This document shows, one piece after another, positions 53,296-64,000 of a stretch of DNA of 64,000 nt. Made by a program: the position numbers and the translations under genes. Numbering within the stretch: position 1 is the first letter of the stretch; each line of letters begins with the position of its first letter. A model generated the notes under the pieces. That model was not told the origin of the DNA. It did not search any database and saw only the letters and a list, made by a program, of their open reading frames with translations. The stretch is from Cryobacterium arcticum (GTDB lineage: Bacteria; Actinomycetota; Actinomycetes; Actinomycetales; Microbacteriaceae), in assembly GCF_003185895.1 (NCBI RefSeq), contig NZ_QHLY01000007.1, forward strand, positions 356,648 through 420,647, in the 5' to 3' direction.

Positions 53296-54245
53296 TGAGC
53301 ACCGACACCCCTGAGATCCCGGCGGCGCCCAGCGTGCTCGTGCCCACCATCGACGACGTCGACAACACCCCGGCCGAGGCATCGGTCAAGGCCGCCACGC
53401 TCATCGAAGCGCTGCCCTGGCTCAAGCAGTTCCACGACCAGATCATCGTGGTCAAGTTCGGCGGCAACGCCATGGTCAGCGAGACCCTGCAGCGCGCGTT
53501 CGCCGAAGACATGGTCTATCTGCGTTATGCCGGCATCCGCCCGGTCGTGGTGCACGGGGGCGGCCCGCAGATCTCCGCCATGCTCGCCCGGCTCGGCATC
53601 GAGAGCGAGTTCCGCGGCGGCTACCGGGTGACCACCCCCGAGGCGATGGACGTGGTGCGCATGGTGCTCACCGGCCAGATCAACCGCGACCTGGTCAGCC
53701 ACATCAACGCTCACGGCCCACTCGCCGCCGGACTCAGCGGCGAGGACGCCGGCCTGTTCCGCGGTCGTCGCCGCGGTGTGGTCATCGACGGCGAAGAGGT
53801 CGACCTCGGCCTGGTCGGCGACGTTGTCGGCGTTGACCCCGAGGCCGTGCACGCGCAGCTGAACGCGGGGCGCATCCCGGTGATTTCCTCGATCGCGCCC
53901 GACATCGACGTGCCCGGCCAATCGCTCAACGTGAACGCGGATGCCGCCGCCGCCGCCCTCGCCGTGTCGCTGAACGCTGCCAAGCTCGTGATCCTCACCG
54001 ACGTGGCCGGGCTCTACAGCGACTGGCCCAACCGGGACTCGCTGGTGTCGGTCATCAACGTCGACACCCTGCGCACCCTGCTTCCCGATCTCGAATCGGG
54101 CATGATCCCCAAGATGACCGCCTGCCTGGACGCCGTCGAGGGCGGCGTCGCGAAAGCGGCGATCATCGATGGTCGAGTGCCGCACTCGATCCTTCTCGAA
54201 ATCTTCACCGGCAGCGGCATCGGTACTGAGGTGGTTCCCGCATGA
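53295..54245 (+). CDS. argB: Acetylglutamate kinase
   Basis: 316 aa. Second step of arginine synthesis. VVKFGGNAM binds ATP phosphate, HGGGPQIS binds N-acetylglutamate, and [15 protein letters not shown] is typical. A 40-residue N-terminal extension is present, in line with arginine-sensitive hexameric enzymes, so feedback inhibition is likely (inferred). It overlaps argD by 4 nt. Confidence 0.96.
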   Translation: MSTDTPEIPAAPSVLVPTIDDVDNTPAEASVKAATLIEALPWLKQFHDQIIVVKFGGNAMVSETLQRAFAEDMVYLRYAGIRPVVVHGGGPQISAMLARLGIESEFRGGYRVTTPEAMDVVRMVLTGQINRDLVSHINAHGPLAAGLSGEDAGLFRGRRRGVVIDGEEVDLGLVGDVVGVDPEAVHAQLNAGRIPVISSIAPDIDVPGQSLNVNADAAAAALAVSLNAAKLVILTDVAGLYSDWPNRDSLVSVINVDTLRTLLPDLESGMIPKMTACLDAVEGGVAKAAIIDGRVPHSILLEIFTGSGIGTEVVPA

Positions 54246-55447
54246 CCTGGCACGAACGTTACGGCGTGGCAATGATGAAGACGCTCGCACCCCCGCTGGC
54301 GGTGCTCGTGCGCGGTGAGGGTTGCTACGTCTGGGACGACCAGGGCAACAAGTACCTCGACTTCCTCGCCGGCATCGCCGTTAACTCGCTTGGCCACGCC
54401 CACCCCGACATGGTCGCCGCCGCCCAGAAGCAGATCGGCACCCTGGCGCACATCTCCAACTACTTCGCGTCGCCCTCCCAGATCGAACTGGCCGAACGGC
54501 TCAAGCGCCTCACCGGCGCCGGCGACGCCGGCCGGGTGTATTTCTGCAACTCCGGCGCCGAGGCCAACGAGGCCGCATTCAAGCTCGCCCGCCTGAACAC
54601 CGCCGGCGGACGCCGCACGCGCATCCTGGCCCTCAACGACTCGTTCCACGGTCGCACCATGGGGGCGCTCGCCCTCACCGGCAAGCCGCTCATGCGCGCC
54701 CCGTTCGAACCCGTGCCCGGCGGTGTCGAGCACATCGAGACCACCATCGCCGCGCTCGAACGCGAGCTCGACGACACCGTCGCCGCACTGTTCCTCGAAC
54801 CGGTCAAGGGCGAGGCCGGCGTGATCGACCTGCCCGACGGCTACCTCAAGCGGGCCCGGGAGCTCTGCACCGAGCACGGTGTGCTGCTGATCATCGACGA
54901 GGTGCAGACCGGAGCCGGCCGCACCGGCGCCTGGTTCGCCTACGAGCACGACGGGATCGTGCCGGATGCCGCGACGCTGGCCAAGGGCATCGGCGGGGGA
55001 GTGCCCATCGGGGCGCTCGTCACCTTCGGCGCCACCAGCGACCTGTTCTCCCGCGGCCAGCACGGCTCCACCTTCGGCGGCAACCCGTTTGTCACCGCCA
55101 CCGCCAACGCTGTTCTCGGTGTCATCGAACGTGACGACCTGGTGGGCAACGCCGCCCGCCGCGGCGAGCAACTGCGCGAGATCATCCTGGGCATCGGCTC
55201 GCCACTGATCGAAGAAGTCCGCGGCCGCGGCCTGCTCCTGGGCATCGGCCTCACCGAGCCGGTGGCCCTGAAGCTCGCCGCCGCCGCCCACAAGGCCGGC
55301 CTGATCGTGAACGCCGCCAACGAGTCCAGCATCCGGATGGCACCGCCGCTGATCGTCGGCGACGCCGAGCTGGCCGATTTTGAGGAACGATTCCGGGCTG
55401 CGCTGGAGGCCGTGACCAGTTCAGGGCTCGTCTCCACCAACAGATAA
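54242..55447 (+). CDS. argD: Acetylornithine aminotransferase
   Basis: 401 aa. PLP transaminase making N-acetylornithine. [15 protein letters not shown] and [14 protein letters not shown] are class-III signatures, and the PLP lysine is in [28 protein letters not shown] holds the cofactor aspartate. ATG overlaps the argB stop (ATGA). argF follows after 48 bp. Confidence 0.96.
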   Translation: MTWHERYGVAMMKTLAPPLAVLVRGEGCYVWDDQGNKYLDFLAGIAVNSLGHAHPDMVAAAQKQIGTLAHISNYFASPSQIELAERLKRLTGAGDAGRVYFCNSGAEANEAAFKLARLNTAGGRRTRILALNDSFHGRTMGALALTGKPLMRAPFEPVPGGVEHIETTIAALERELDDTVAALFLEPVKGEAGVIDLPDGYLKRARELCTEHGVLLIIDEVQTGAGRTGAWFAYEHDGIVPDAATLAKGIGGGVPIGALVTFGATSDLFSRGQHGSTFGGNPFVTATANAVLGVIERDDLVGNAARRGEQLREIILGIGSPLIEEVRGRGLLLGIGLTEPVALKLAAAAHKAGLIVNAANESSIRMAPPLIVGDAELADFEERFRAALEAVTSSGLVSTNR

Positions 55448-55495
55448 GGTGGAGGAATCCCCCAACGCACCGAAGAATCAAGCGAAAGTGACCCC

Positions 55496-56422
55496 GTGAC
55501 CCGCCATTTCCTGCGCGACGACGACATCTCACCGGCCGAACAGGCCGAGATCCTCGATCTGGCCCTGGAACTGAAGCGAGACCGATTCGCGGTCCAGCCC
55601 CTGGCCGGACCGAAAACCGTCGCCGTGATCTTCGACAAGTCCTCCACCCGCACCCGGGTCTCGTTCGCGGTCGGCATCGCCGACCTCGGCGGCATCCCGC
55701 TGATCATCAGCACCGCCAACAGCCAGCTCGGCGGCAAGGAGACGGCGGCTGACACCGCGCGCGTGCTCGAGCGCCAGGTCGCCGCGATCGTCTGGCGCAC
55801 CTACGGCCAGGCCGGGCTCGAAGAGATGGCGCTGGGCACCACGGTTCCCGTCGTCAACGCGCTCTCCGACGAGTTCCACCCCTGCCAGCTGCTCGCCGAC
55901 CTGCTCACCATCCGGGAGCACCGCGGCGACCTGGCCGGCCAGACGCTTACCTTCCTCGGTGACGGCGCCTGCAACATGGCCCAGTCATACCTGCTCGCCG
56001 GCGCGACCGCCGGCATGCACGTGCGTATCGCCTCACCGGCCGGCTACACGCCAGACCCGCAGGTCGTGGCCGACGCCGAAGCTATCGCCGCTCGCACCGG
56101 CGGCTCCGTTGCACTGTTCACCGACCCGGCCGAGGCCGTGGCCGGGGTCGACGTCGTGGTCACCGACACCTGGGTGTCGATGGGCAAGGAAGAAGAAAAG
56201 GCGCTGCGGCTCGGCTCCCTCGGCGGCTACCGCGTCGACGCCGCCCTGATGGGGCTCGCCAAGCCCGACGCCCACTTCATGCACTGCCTGCCCGCCGATC
56301 GCGGCTACGAAGTGACGGCCGAAGTCATCGACGGCCCGCAGAGCATCATCTGGGATGAGGCGGAGAACCGCCTGCACGCCCAGAAGGCGCTGCTCGTCTG
56401 GCTGTTCGCACGCAACGCGTGA
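55496..56422 (+). CDS. argF: Ornithine carbamoyltransferase
   Basis: 308 aa, GTG start. It makes citrulline from ornithine and carbamoyl phosphate. The carbamoyl-phosphate loop SSTRTRVSF is at about residues 48-56; [12 protein letters not shown] and the ornithine-binding HCLPADRG are intact. Upstream 48 bp contains no strong Shine-Dalgarno sequence. argG follows after 59 bp, where argR is found in many actinobacteria. Confidence 0.96.
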   Translation: MTRHFLRDDDISPAEQAEILDLALELKRDRFAVQPLAGPKTVAVIFDKSSTRTRVSFAVGIADLGGIPLIISTANSQLGGKETAADTARVLERQVAAIVWRTYGQAGLEEMALGTTVPVVNALSDEFHPCQLLADLLTIREHRGDLAGQTLTFLGDGACNMAQSYLLAGATAGMHVRIASPAGYTPDPQVVADAEAIAARTGGSVALFTDPAEAVAGVDVVVTDTWVSMGKEEEKALRLGSLGGYRVDAALMGLAKPDAHFMHCLPADRGYEVTAEVIDGPQSIIWDEAENRLHAQKALLVWLFARNA

Positions 56423-56481
56423 CCCTGCCCACGACGCAGGCTCACTCATAAACTTGAATTACGAACGCATGAAGGAGAACC

Positions 56482-59126
<2,645 letters not shown>

Positions 59127-59163
59127 GAACCCTGACCCTGCCGGCCTGAGGAGTGACCAGCGG

Positions 59164-59766
59164 ATGACCGTCGACCGTGACCTGTTCACCCAGGACGCGG
59201 TCGACGTCGCTCCGCTGCTACTGGGCGGGCTGCTGCGGCACGGGTCGACCGTGCTGCGCATCACCGAGGTGGAGGCCTACCTGGCCGGAACCGACCCCGG
59301 CTCGCACGCCTACCGGCGGCGCACGCCCCGGAATGCCACCATGTTCGGCCCGCCCGCCCACCTGTACGCGTATTTCAGCTACGGCATGCACGTCTGCGCC
59401 AACATCGTCTGCTCACCAGAGGGCGAGGCATCCGCCGTTCTACTGCGTGCCGGTGAAATCGTGGCAGGTCTCGATGACGCCAGGGCCCGGCGCGGGCCGG
59501 CCGTGGCCGACCGTGACCTGGCCAGGGGACCGGCGCGGCTCACCCGGGCGCTCGGCATCCGGCTCGATGAAGACGGCGCCGACCTGGCCGTCGACCCCTT
59601 CGACCTGACGCTGCCCACATCACCTGTTGCCGCGCTCACCGGACCCCGCACCGGAGTGGGTGGCGCGGGCGGGGGCGACGAGTTCTCCTGGCGATTCTGG
59701 ATTCCGGGGGACCGCACCGTCTCCGCCTACCGGCGCCACCCGAGCCTGGACGCACCAGCGCTGTAA
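59164..59766 (+). CDS. 3-methyladenine DNA glycosylase, AAG/Mpg family
   Basis: 200 aa. It excises alkylated or deaminated purines. ITEVEAYLAGTDPGSHAYRR contains the catalytic glutamate; NATMFGPPAHLYAYFSYGMHVCANIVC forms the base-flipping pocket (both quoted in part). GPARLTRALGI and SAYRRHP follow. Between argH and tyrS, as in Mycobacterium (with two additional units here before tyrS). Confidence 0.93.
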   Translation: MTVDRDLFTQDAVDVAPLLLGGLLRHGSTVLRITEVEAYLAGTDPGSHAYRRRTPRNATMFGPPAHLYAYFSYGMHVCANIVCSPEGEASAVLLRAGEIVAGLDDARARRGPAVADRDLARGPARLTRALGIRLDEDGADLAVDPFDLTLPTSPVAALTGPRTGVGGAGGGDEFSWRFWIPGDRTVSAYRRHPSLDAPAL

Positions 59767-59776
59767 TTCTCTCTGA

Positions 59777-59799
59777 ATTTAGGTTGCGCACAACTAAAT
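59777..59799. promoter_or_regulatory. Candidate OhrR operator upstream of ohrR
   Basis: ATTTAGGTTGCGCACAACTAAAT is an imperfect dyad; its complementary strand reads TTGTGCGCAA in the centre, like operators of OhrR-type MarR regulators in other bacteria. It overlaps the expected -35 region of the ohrR promoter (-10 at 59815), a position that would block transcription. Confidence 0.55.
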
Positions 59800-59814
59800 C
59801 GTGCGAAACTCTGC

Positions 59815-59820
59815 TACCGT
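59815..59820 (+). promoter_or_regulatory. -10 element TACCGT for ohrR
   Basis: It lies 6 nt before the ohrR ATG at 59827, downstream of the candidate operator. Confidence 0.45.
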
Positions 59821-59826
59821 CGATTC

Positions 59827-60267
59827 ATGGCCGACACGCAGATGCTTCCTCCCGAGCAGCAGATCTGCTTCGCGCTGTACTCCGCATCCCGCTCGATGAC
59901 CGGGCGCTACCGCACGCTGCTCGCGCCGCTCGGCATCACCTACCCGCAGTACCTGGCCATGTTGGTGCTCTGGGAAACGGGCAGCAGCACGGTCAGCCAG
60001 CTCGGCGATCGCCTGCAGCTGGATTCCGGCACGCTCTCACCACTGCTGAAGCGGCTCGAGGCCCTCGGCCTGGTCACGCGGGGGAGATCCGCACGAGATG
60101 AGCGGGTAGTCGAAATCACCCTCACCCCGGCCGGGAGTGACATGCGCCGGTACGCACCCCACATCGCCGAGCAGATCTGCGCCGCTACCGGCCTGCCGAT
60201 GAACGAACTCGTCGAGCTGCAAAGCCAGATCGCCGCCCTCGCCCAACGAGTGCGCGAGCTCACCTGA
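59827..60267 (+). CDS. ohrR: OhrR-type peroxide-sensing MarR regulator
   Basis: 146 aa. The N-terminal QQICFALYSASR (C14) carries the single reactive cysteine of OhrR, which is oxidised by organic hydroperoxides and releases DNA. YRTLLAPLGITYPQYLAMLVLW supplies the tyrosines and wing; LQLDSGTLSPLLKRLEALGLVTR is the recognition-helix region (each quoted partly). It stands 59 bp before an OsmC-type gene, its likely target. Confidence 0.92.
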   Translation: MADTQMLPPEQQICFALYSASRSMTGRYRTLLAPLGITYPQYLAMLVLWETGSSTVSQLGDRLQLDSGTLSPLLKRLEALGLVTRGRSARDERVVEITLTPAGSDMRRYAPHIAEQICAATGLPMNELVELQSQIAALAQRVRELT

Positions 60268-60326
60268 CCTATCTGTCCCGCACTATCAACCACCGCTGTT
60301 CTCATCAACAGAGTAAGGAAAACGCT

Positions 60327-60782
60327 ATGCCCACACGCACCGCTCGCACCGCCTGGACCGGAACCCTCGAAGCCGGAGAGGGCCAGGTCGAACTGACCAG
60401 CTCAGGCCTGGGCACCTACGATGTCTCCTTCCCCAAGCGCAGCGCCGACAGCGCGAACGGCTTCACCAGCCCCGAGGAACTGCTCGCCGCTGCCCATTCC
60501 GCCTGCTACTCCATGCAGCTCTCCGCCGAGCTCGGTGCCGGTGGTGGCACCATCGAAGCACTAGACGTGTCGGCCGACGTGACCCTTGGCGCCGACCCGG
60601 CCGGCGGATTCCGCCTCACCGGCATCCACCTCACCGTTCGCGGCGAGGTCACCGGCATGGACAGCGAGTCGTTCCTGGCTGCCGCCAACGCCGCCAAGGA
60701 GAACTGCCCGGTCAGCAAGGCGCTCACGGGTGTCGAGATCACGCTCGACGCCAAGCTCGAAGACGAACTGCTCGAAGCCTAA
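60327..60782 (+). CDS. OsmC-family organic hydroperoxide resistance protein
   Basis: 151 aa. The two redox cysteines are in AHSACYSMQLS and KENCPVSKAL. GFTSPEELLAAAHS is closer to the OsmC than the Ohr branch, although the neighbour is an OhrR regulator. It reduces organic peroxides with a thiol donor. About 35% similar by eye to the OsmC protein at 4038, mainly around both cysteines (not aligned). AAGGAAAA lies before its start. A strong bidirectional terminator follows. Confidence 0.9.
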   Translation: MPTRTARTAWTGTLEAGEGQVELTSSGLGTYDVSFPKRSADSANGFTSPEELLAAAHSACYSMQLSAELGAGGGTIEALDVSADVTLGADPAGGFRLTGIHLTVRGEVTGMDSESFLAAANAAKENCPVSKALTGVEITLDAKLEDELLEA

Positions 60783-60791
60783 GCAGCACAA

Positions 60792-60837
60792 CGACAAAAG
60801 CCCGGCCGCTGACTGAGTCAGCGGCCGGGCTTTGTCG
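60792..60837. terminator. Bidirectional terminator after the OsmC gene
   Basis: AGCCCGGCCGCTGAC and GTCAGCGGCCGGGCT form a perfect stem with a TGA loop, flanked by CGACAAA/TTTGTCG, between convergent genes. Confidence 0.92.
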
Positions 60838-60850
60838 CGTTCGGGCCGAA

Positions 60851-61468
60851 TCAGGACTGCGCGAGGCTGACGAGGATGGCGCAGGCGCACGCCCAGATCA
60901 GGCTGGCCAGCGTGCCGATGATGAACCGCTCCCGCGCTTCACCCGAGGCGAGTTCGGTGAACCGGCCGACACCCTTGATGGCCACGACAACGGCGAGGGC
61001 CTCGGGAAACCCGGCCAGGATGGCGCCGGTCACGGCGAGCCGCTCGAGCACACCGATGGTGAGACCGCCGCGGAGCACCTCGTGCACCGCAGCGGGCGTG
61101 GTGTCGGTGCCGGGCGCATCCGAGCCGGCCGGTTGTTCGGTGCCCACCAGGATGCCGCCGTGGCTGCCGGGGGAGACGGAGTTCTGGGTCGCCAGCTGCA
61201 GGGCGAGCAGGGCCACAGGGCCACCGCCGATGACGGCGAGCACCAGACCGGCCAGTCCGATCACCACAACGAAGACTGCGGGGGCCTCGCCCACCGGCAG
61301 TGCGGCGACAAGAAGCGCAGCGGCCAGGGCGCCGGCCGACGCGATCGCGAACGGCTGCTTGCGCAGCCGGAAGGCCAGGATGGCGAGAATCAGCGACGCC
61401 AGGGTGATCAGGAGCAGCAGTACCCAGTACAGGTAGAGCACGACGGTGAAGGAGGGCACAACATTCAT
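60851..61468 (-). CDS. Membrane protein with DUF3307-like C-terminus, partner of a SatD-like protein
   Basis: 205 aa. Membrane segments lie at about 8-32, 38-58, 62-92, 140-160 and 182-203, with a soluble Gly/Pro/Asp-rich loop (about 95-130). The C-terminal stretch GGLTIGVLERLAV...AVVVAIKGVGRFTEL...ERFIIGTLASLIWA follows the pattern of DUF3307 proteins (G-x-x-I-G-x-L-E-R, A-x-K-x-x-x-R-F, E-x-x-x-I-G-T-x-x-S). In other phyla DUF3307 genes sit beside satD; here the upstream gene overlaps by 4 nt and looks SatD-like. Function unknown. Confidence 0.72.
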   Translation of the reverse strand: MNVVPSFTVVLYLYWVLLLLITLASLILAILAFRLRKQPFAIASAGALAAALLVAALPVGEAPAVFVVVIGLAGLVLAVIGGGPVALLALQLATQNSVSPGSHGGILVGTEQPAGSDAPGTDTTPAAVHEVLRGGLTIGVLERLAVTGAILAGFPEALAVVVAIKGVGRFTELASGEARERFIIGTLASLIWACACAILVSLAQS

Positions 61469-62145
61469 CGATTGAGATCCGTTTCGCTGGTGTCGCGGTC
61501 GAGGTTGAGTAGCAGCCTAACGAGTGCCGGGTGCACGGCGCGTTCCACCTTCCACTGCGCGCTTTTCACCCGTTGGCTCACCGCGGCGGTGGAGATGCCC
61601 AGGGTGCGGGCGATATTCGTTTGGGCGAGCCCCTGTTCGAGGAGATCGACGGCCTCCCAGCCCTCCGGGGTGCGGCGCTGACGAAGTAGCAGCAGCATCG
61701 TGACCAGTGCCTCCACATCTGAGCCGGTCGGGTCGCCGCCGTCATCGGGAGCGACTGCGCCGACGTCGTCACCCGGCGTCGTCTGCTCGCTGGGGGAGGG
61801 TGGCGTGTCGAGGGCGAAGTGCGCTTCGGTGCGCTTGGCGCGCGTGACCGCTGCCCGGGCGGCGATGAACGCATCCCCGGTGGCTTGCCTGGTGGTGAGC
61901 GGCAGTGGAGTGCGCACGGTGCCGACCCCGACGCCCACACTCCAGAACCCGGTGCGGTGGAGGTCGAGCACCATCTCGAGCGCGGCAGGTGCCCGCGGCA
62001 CGAGTAGCTGGATTTCATCACCGGAGGTCTGGTCGGGCGGCAGGGCGAACTCGCCCTCGTGCCGGCTCACCAGCTGGGCGATCATTTCGCTGGCGCGATC
62101 GTGATCATGGCGGCTGTCGATTTGATCGGCGGTTATCACAAACAT
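61465..62145 (-). CDS. SatD-like protein with a cyclase-like N-terminal domain and a C-terminal HTH
   Basis: 226 aa. N-terminal MFVITADQIDSRHD and TSGDEIQLLVPRAPAALEMVL followed by VGVGVGTVRTPLP and TGDAFIAARAAVTRAKR match the order of motifs in SatD-family proteins, whose fold I relate to class III nucleotide-cyclase/GGDEF palm domains (GDE, G-x-G-x-G). A Pro/Asp/Ser linker (about 115-145) leads to a helix-turn-helix (LAQTNIARTLGISTAAVSQRVKSAQW, quoted in part). GGAGG precedes the ATG. It overlaps the DUF3307-like gene by 4 nt. Whether it binds a nucleotide is inference. Confidence 0.7.
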   Translation of the reverse strand: MFVITADQIDSRHDHDRASEMIAQLVSRHEGEFALPPDQTSGDEIQLLVPRAPAALEMVLDLHRTGFWSVGVGVGTVRTPLPLTTRQATGDAFIAARAAVTRAKRTEAHFALDTPPSPSEQTTPGDDVGAVAPDDGGDPTGSDVEALVTMLLLLRQRRTPEGWEAVDLLEQGLAQTNIARTLGISTAAVSQRVKSAQWKVERAVHPALVRLLLNLDRDTSETDLNR

Positions 62146-62274
62146 GGGTTAAGCCTCCGTCCTACGTTCAGCATAATAAAGGTTCAGGGATTAATCTAGC
62201 CCGATTCAGCTTGTGGGCTTGATTGGGTGAGGAGATCGGCAGCCGAGCCTCGGGGGTGCGGGCGGCGGCGCTGG

Positions 62275-62280
62275 TAATCT
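62275..62280 (+). promoter_or_regulatory. -10 element TAATCT for tyrS
   Basis: It lies 6 nt before the GTG start at 62287. The gap to the divergent SatD-like gene is 141 bp and also holds an A/T-rich stretch around 62173-62200, perhaps for the minus-strand promoter. Confidence 0.55.
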
Positions 62281-62286
62281 GGCTGG

Positions 62287-63588
62287 GTGTCAGACCCCAG
62301 CATCCTTGCCCAGCAAGCCAACGATCCCACCTTCGACAACGTTTGGGAGGAGATCACGTGGCGCGGCCTCGTTCAGGTCTCCACCGACCAGGCGGAACTT
62401 CGCACCCTGCTCTCCGGCGAGCCGATCACCTATTACTGCGGGTTTGACCCCACGGCGCCGAGCCTGCACCTGGGCAACCTGGTGCAGCTGCTGCTCATGC
62501 GCCGGCTGCAGCTGGCCGGTCACCGGCCCCTCGGACTCGTCGGTGGTTCCACCGGTCTGATCGGTGACCCGCGCCCTACGGCCGAGCGCACCCTGAACAC
62601 CCCCGAGGTTGTCAACGAGTGGGTCGGCTACCTGCAGGCCCAGGTCACCCGGTTCCTCAGTGCAGAAGGGGAGAACGCCGTCACCCTGGTGAACAACCTC
62701 GACTGGACGGCGCCGCTGTCGGCCATCGACTTTCTCCGCGACGTCGGCAAGTACTACCGGGTGGGCACCATGCTCAAGAAGGATGCGGTGAGCGCCCGGC
62801 TCAACTCCGATGCCGGCATCAGCTACACCGAGTTCAGCTACCAGGTGCTGCAGGGGATGGACTTCCTCGAGCTCTACCGCAGCTACGGCTGTGTGCTGCA
62901 AACCGGTGGCAGCGACCAGTGGGGCAACCTCACCAGCGGTACCGACCTCATCCACCGGGCCGAAGGTCGGAGTGTGCACGCGATCGGCACGCCGCTGATC
63001 ACCAACACCGACGGCACCAAGTTCGGCAAGAGTGAGGGGAATGCGGTCTGGCTCGACCCCGCGCTCACCAGCCCGTACGCCATCTACCAGTTCTGGCTCA
63101 ACACCGACGACGCCGATGTGATCGCCCGGCTGAAGGTGTTCACATTCCTCACCCGCGCCGAGATCGAGCGCCTCGAAGAATTGGTGGCCACCGAGCCGTT
63201 CAAACGTGAAGCTCAGCGCACGCTGGCTTTCGAAGTGACGAGCCTGGTGCACGGGGTCGCCGCAACGGATGCCGCCATCCAGGCCACCCAGGCACTGTTC
63301 GGTCAGGGCGACCTGGTCGATCTCGACCCGGAGACCCTTGAAGCCGCACTGCGCGCACTGCCGAACACCACGACGGCGCCGCAGGCGTCAGTGATGCAGC
63401 TGCTCGTGGACACCGGTCTGACGAAGAGCCTCGGCGAGGCGCGCCGTGCCATCGGGCAGGGCGGCGTGTACCTGAACAACGTGAAGGTTTCCGACGACGC
63501 GGCCACCATCGAGGGGTCCGTTCTGCCCGGGGGAGTGGCCGTGCTGCGTCGCGGCAAGAAGACACTCGCCGGCGTCTTCGTCGAGTAG
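62287..63588 (+). CDS. tyrS: Tyrosine--tRNA ligase
   Basis: 433 aa with a GTG start. Class I synthetase: the HIGH motif is present as HLGN in DPTAPSLHLGNLVQL, tyrosine specificity motif YCGFDPTA, QGMDFLELYRSYG, and the KMSKS motif as KFGKS. The C-terminal S4-like RNA-binding domain (about 368-433, DTGLTKSLGEARRAIGQGGVYLNN quoted partly) anchors tRNA. It is the last protein gene before the rRNA operon. Confidence 0.97.
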   Translation: MSDPSILAQQANDPTFDNVWEEITWRGLVQVSTDQAELRTLLSGEPITYYCGFDPTAPSLHLGNLVQLLLMRRLQLAGHRPLGLVGGSTGLIGDPRPTAERTLNTPEVVNEWVGYLQAQVTRFLSAEGENAVTLVNNLDWTAPLSAIDFLRDVGKYYRVGTMLKKDAVSARLNSDAGISYTEFSYQVLQGMDFLELYRSYGCVLQTGGSDQWGNLTSGTDLIHRAEGRSVHAIGTPLITNTDGTKFGKSEGNAVWLDPALTSPYAIYQFWLNTDDADVIARLKVFTFLTRAEIERLEELVATEPFKREAQRTLAFEVTSLVHGVAATDAAIQATQALFGQGDLVDLDPETLEAALRALPNTTTAPQASVMQLLVDTGLTKSLGEARRAIGQGGVYLNNVKVSDDAATIEGSVLPGGVAVLRRGKKTLAGVFVE

Positions 63589-63926
63589 ACCGTTTGCCGC
63601 CGGCCTGTGTGACGGGCAGGTTACGGCGGCATTGCGGGTAGGTGTCAATTTGCGACACGCCCGGGATGCTGCCGGGATTGCGGGCCTATCGGATCCCGCG
63701 TAATGTCATCTCTTGTCACCCCACAGGTGCGGAAAGCCGAAGAGCTTCCCGGCCTCAAGCGGGACCACTTCCAAGTCATGGCAGCGAATTTATTCGAACT
63801 GTCGACTTGATGGCGTTTGATCGGCTCCAAATCTGGAACAGATCGTAACGACACGAAAAACTGAACTACATCGAAGTGCCCCGGAGCGACAGCCAATCAC
63901 ATGGCCTGAAGTCGGGTGCGTCCGAT
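63589..63926 (+). promoter_or_regulatory. Upstream region of a ribosomal RNA operon
   Basis: This 338-bp stretch has no credible gene. It becomes A/T-rich from about 63780, as expected for rRNA promoters with UP elements, but I cannot assign one -35/-10 pair with confidence. TTGATG/TTGATC hexamers near 63807 and 63818 are candidate -35 boxes. Confidence 0.5.
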
Positions 63927-64000
63927 CCTTGAGAACTCAACAGCGTGCACAATGTCAAATGCCAAAAACCTCGGTCGTAGGGCTCCTTTCTAGGGAGTAC
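63927..64000 (+). promoter_or_regulatory. rRNA operon leader with boxA-like antitermination sequence (window ends before 16S)
   Basis: CCTTGAGAACTCAACAGCGTGC (63927-63948, quoted in part) followed by ACAATGTCAAATGCC closely resembles the conserved leader just upstream of actinobacterial 16S rRNA, including a boxA-like antitermination site. The 16S gene would begin beyond the right edge, so the rRNA operon is inferred, not seen. Confidence 0.8.

Overview
This window is a high-G+C actinobacterial chromosome segment, most likely from Microbacteriaceae. The evidence is gene content and order: dapA-rnj-ftsK-pgsA-cinA-clgR-DUF3046-recA-recX-miaB-miaA-dapF-hflX, a PriA-type hisA, the gluABCD glutamate transporter, argCJBDFGH followed by a 3-methyladenine glycosylase and tyrS, frequent GTG starts, and many leaderless -10 elements. 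The genus cannot be fixed from sequence reading alone (Cryobacterium-like is a guess).

Layout. 1-5.6 kb: a GNAT fragment divergent from dapB, a small membrane/TPR protein, then a minus-strand accessory block (AbiEi-like orphan flanked by 65-bp palindromic repeats, TIGR01777 epimerase, OsmC protein, DUF4395 protein, membrane thioredoxin). 5.8-24.6 kb: dapA, rnj, a MacB-like export system, then ftsK to dapF, and the divergent pair rsmC-like/hflX. 24.9-28.3 kb: metF and metE, which read as one uninterrupted ORF. 28.4-34 kb: lexA divergent from a LysM cell-division-inhibitor-like gene across an SOS box, then hisC-hisB-hisH-priA-sseB-like. 34.2-41.5 kb: lhr helicase, nei glycosylase, an XRE regulator divergent from a methionine aminopeptidase, and DUF1844. 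41.6-50.9 kb: infC (ATC start)-rpmI-rplT, a TrmH-type methyltransferase, gluABCD and pheST. 51-59.8 kb: arginine biosynthesis without an argR, then a DNA glycosylase. 59.8-64 kb: ohrR with an OsmC-type peroxidase, a SatD-like/DUF3307-like pair, tyrS, and at the right edge the leader of a ribosomal RNA operon (the rRNA itself lies outside).

How the genes connect. Lysine/peptidoglycan (dapB, dapA, dapF), methionine, histidine and arginine pathways are represented; tRNA modification (miaA/miaB), aminoacylation (pheST, tyrS) and initiation (infC) supply translation. DNA repair is concentrated here: recA, recX, lexA and the LysM gene form a recognisable SOS group with visible LexA boxes, plus lhr, nei and the 3-methyladenine glycosylase. 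Peroxide/thiol defence appears as two OsmC proteins, OhrR and a thioredoxin/DUF4395 pair.

Most of the window is ordinary housekeeping. The points most worth following are the single-base event that fuses metF to metE, the diverged SatD/DUF3307-like two-gene unit, the very high number of start codons with a -10 hexamer 6-8 nt upstream, the palindromic repeat families, and the non-canonical infC start. No transposase, integrase, CRISPR array, tRNA or complete rRNA gene was seen.
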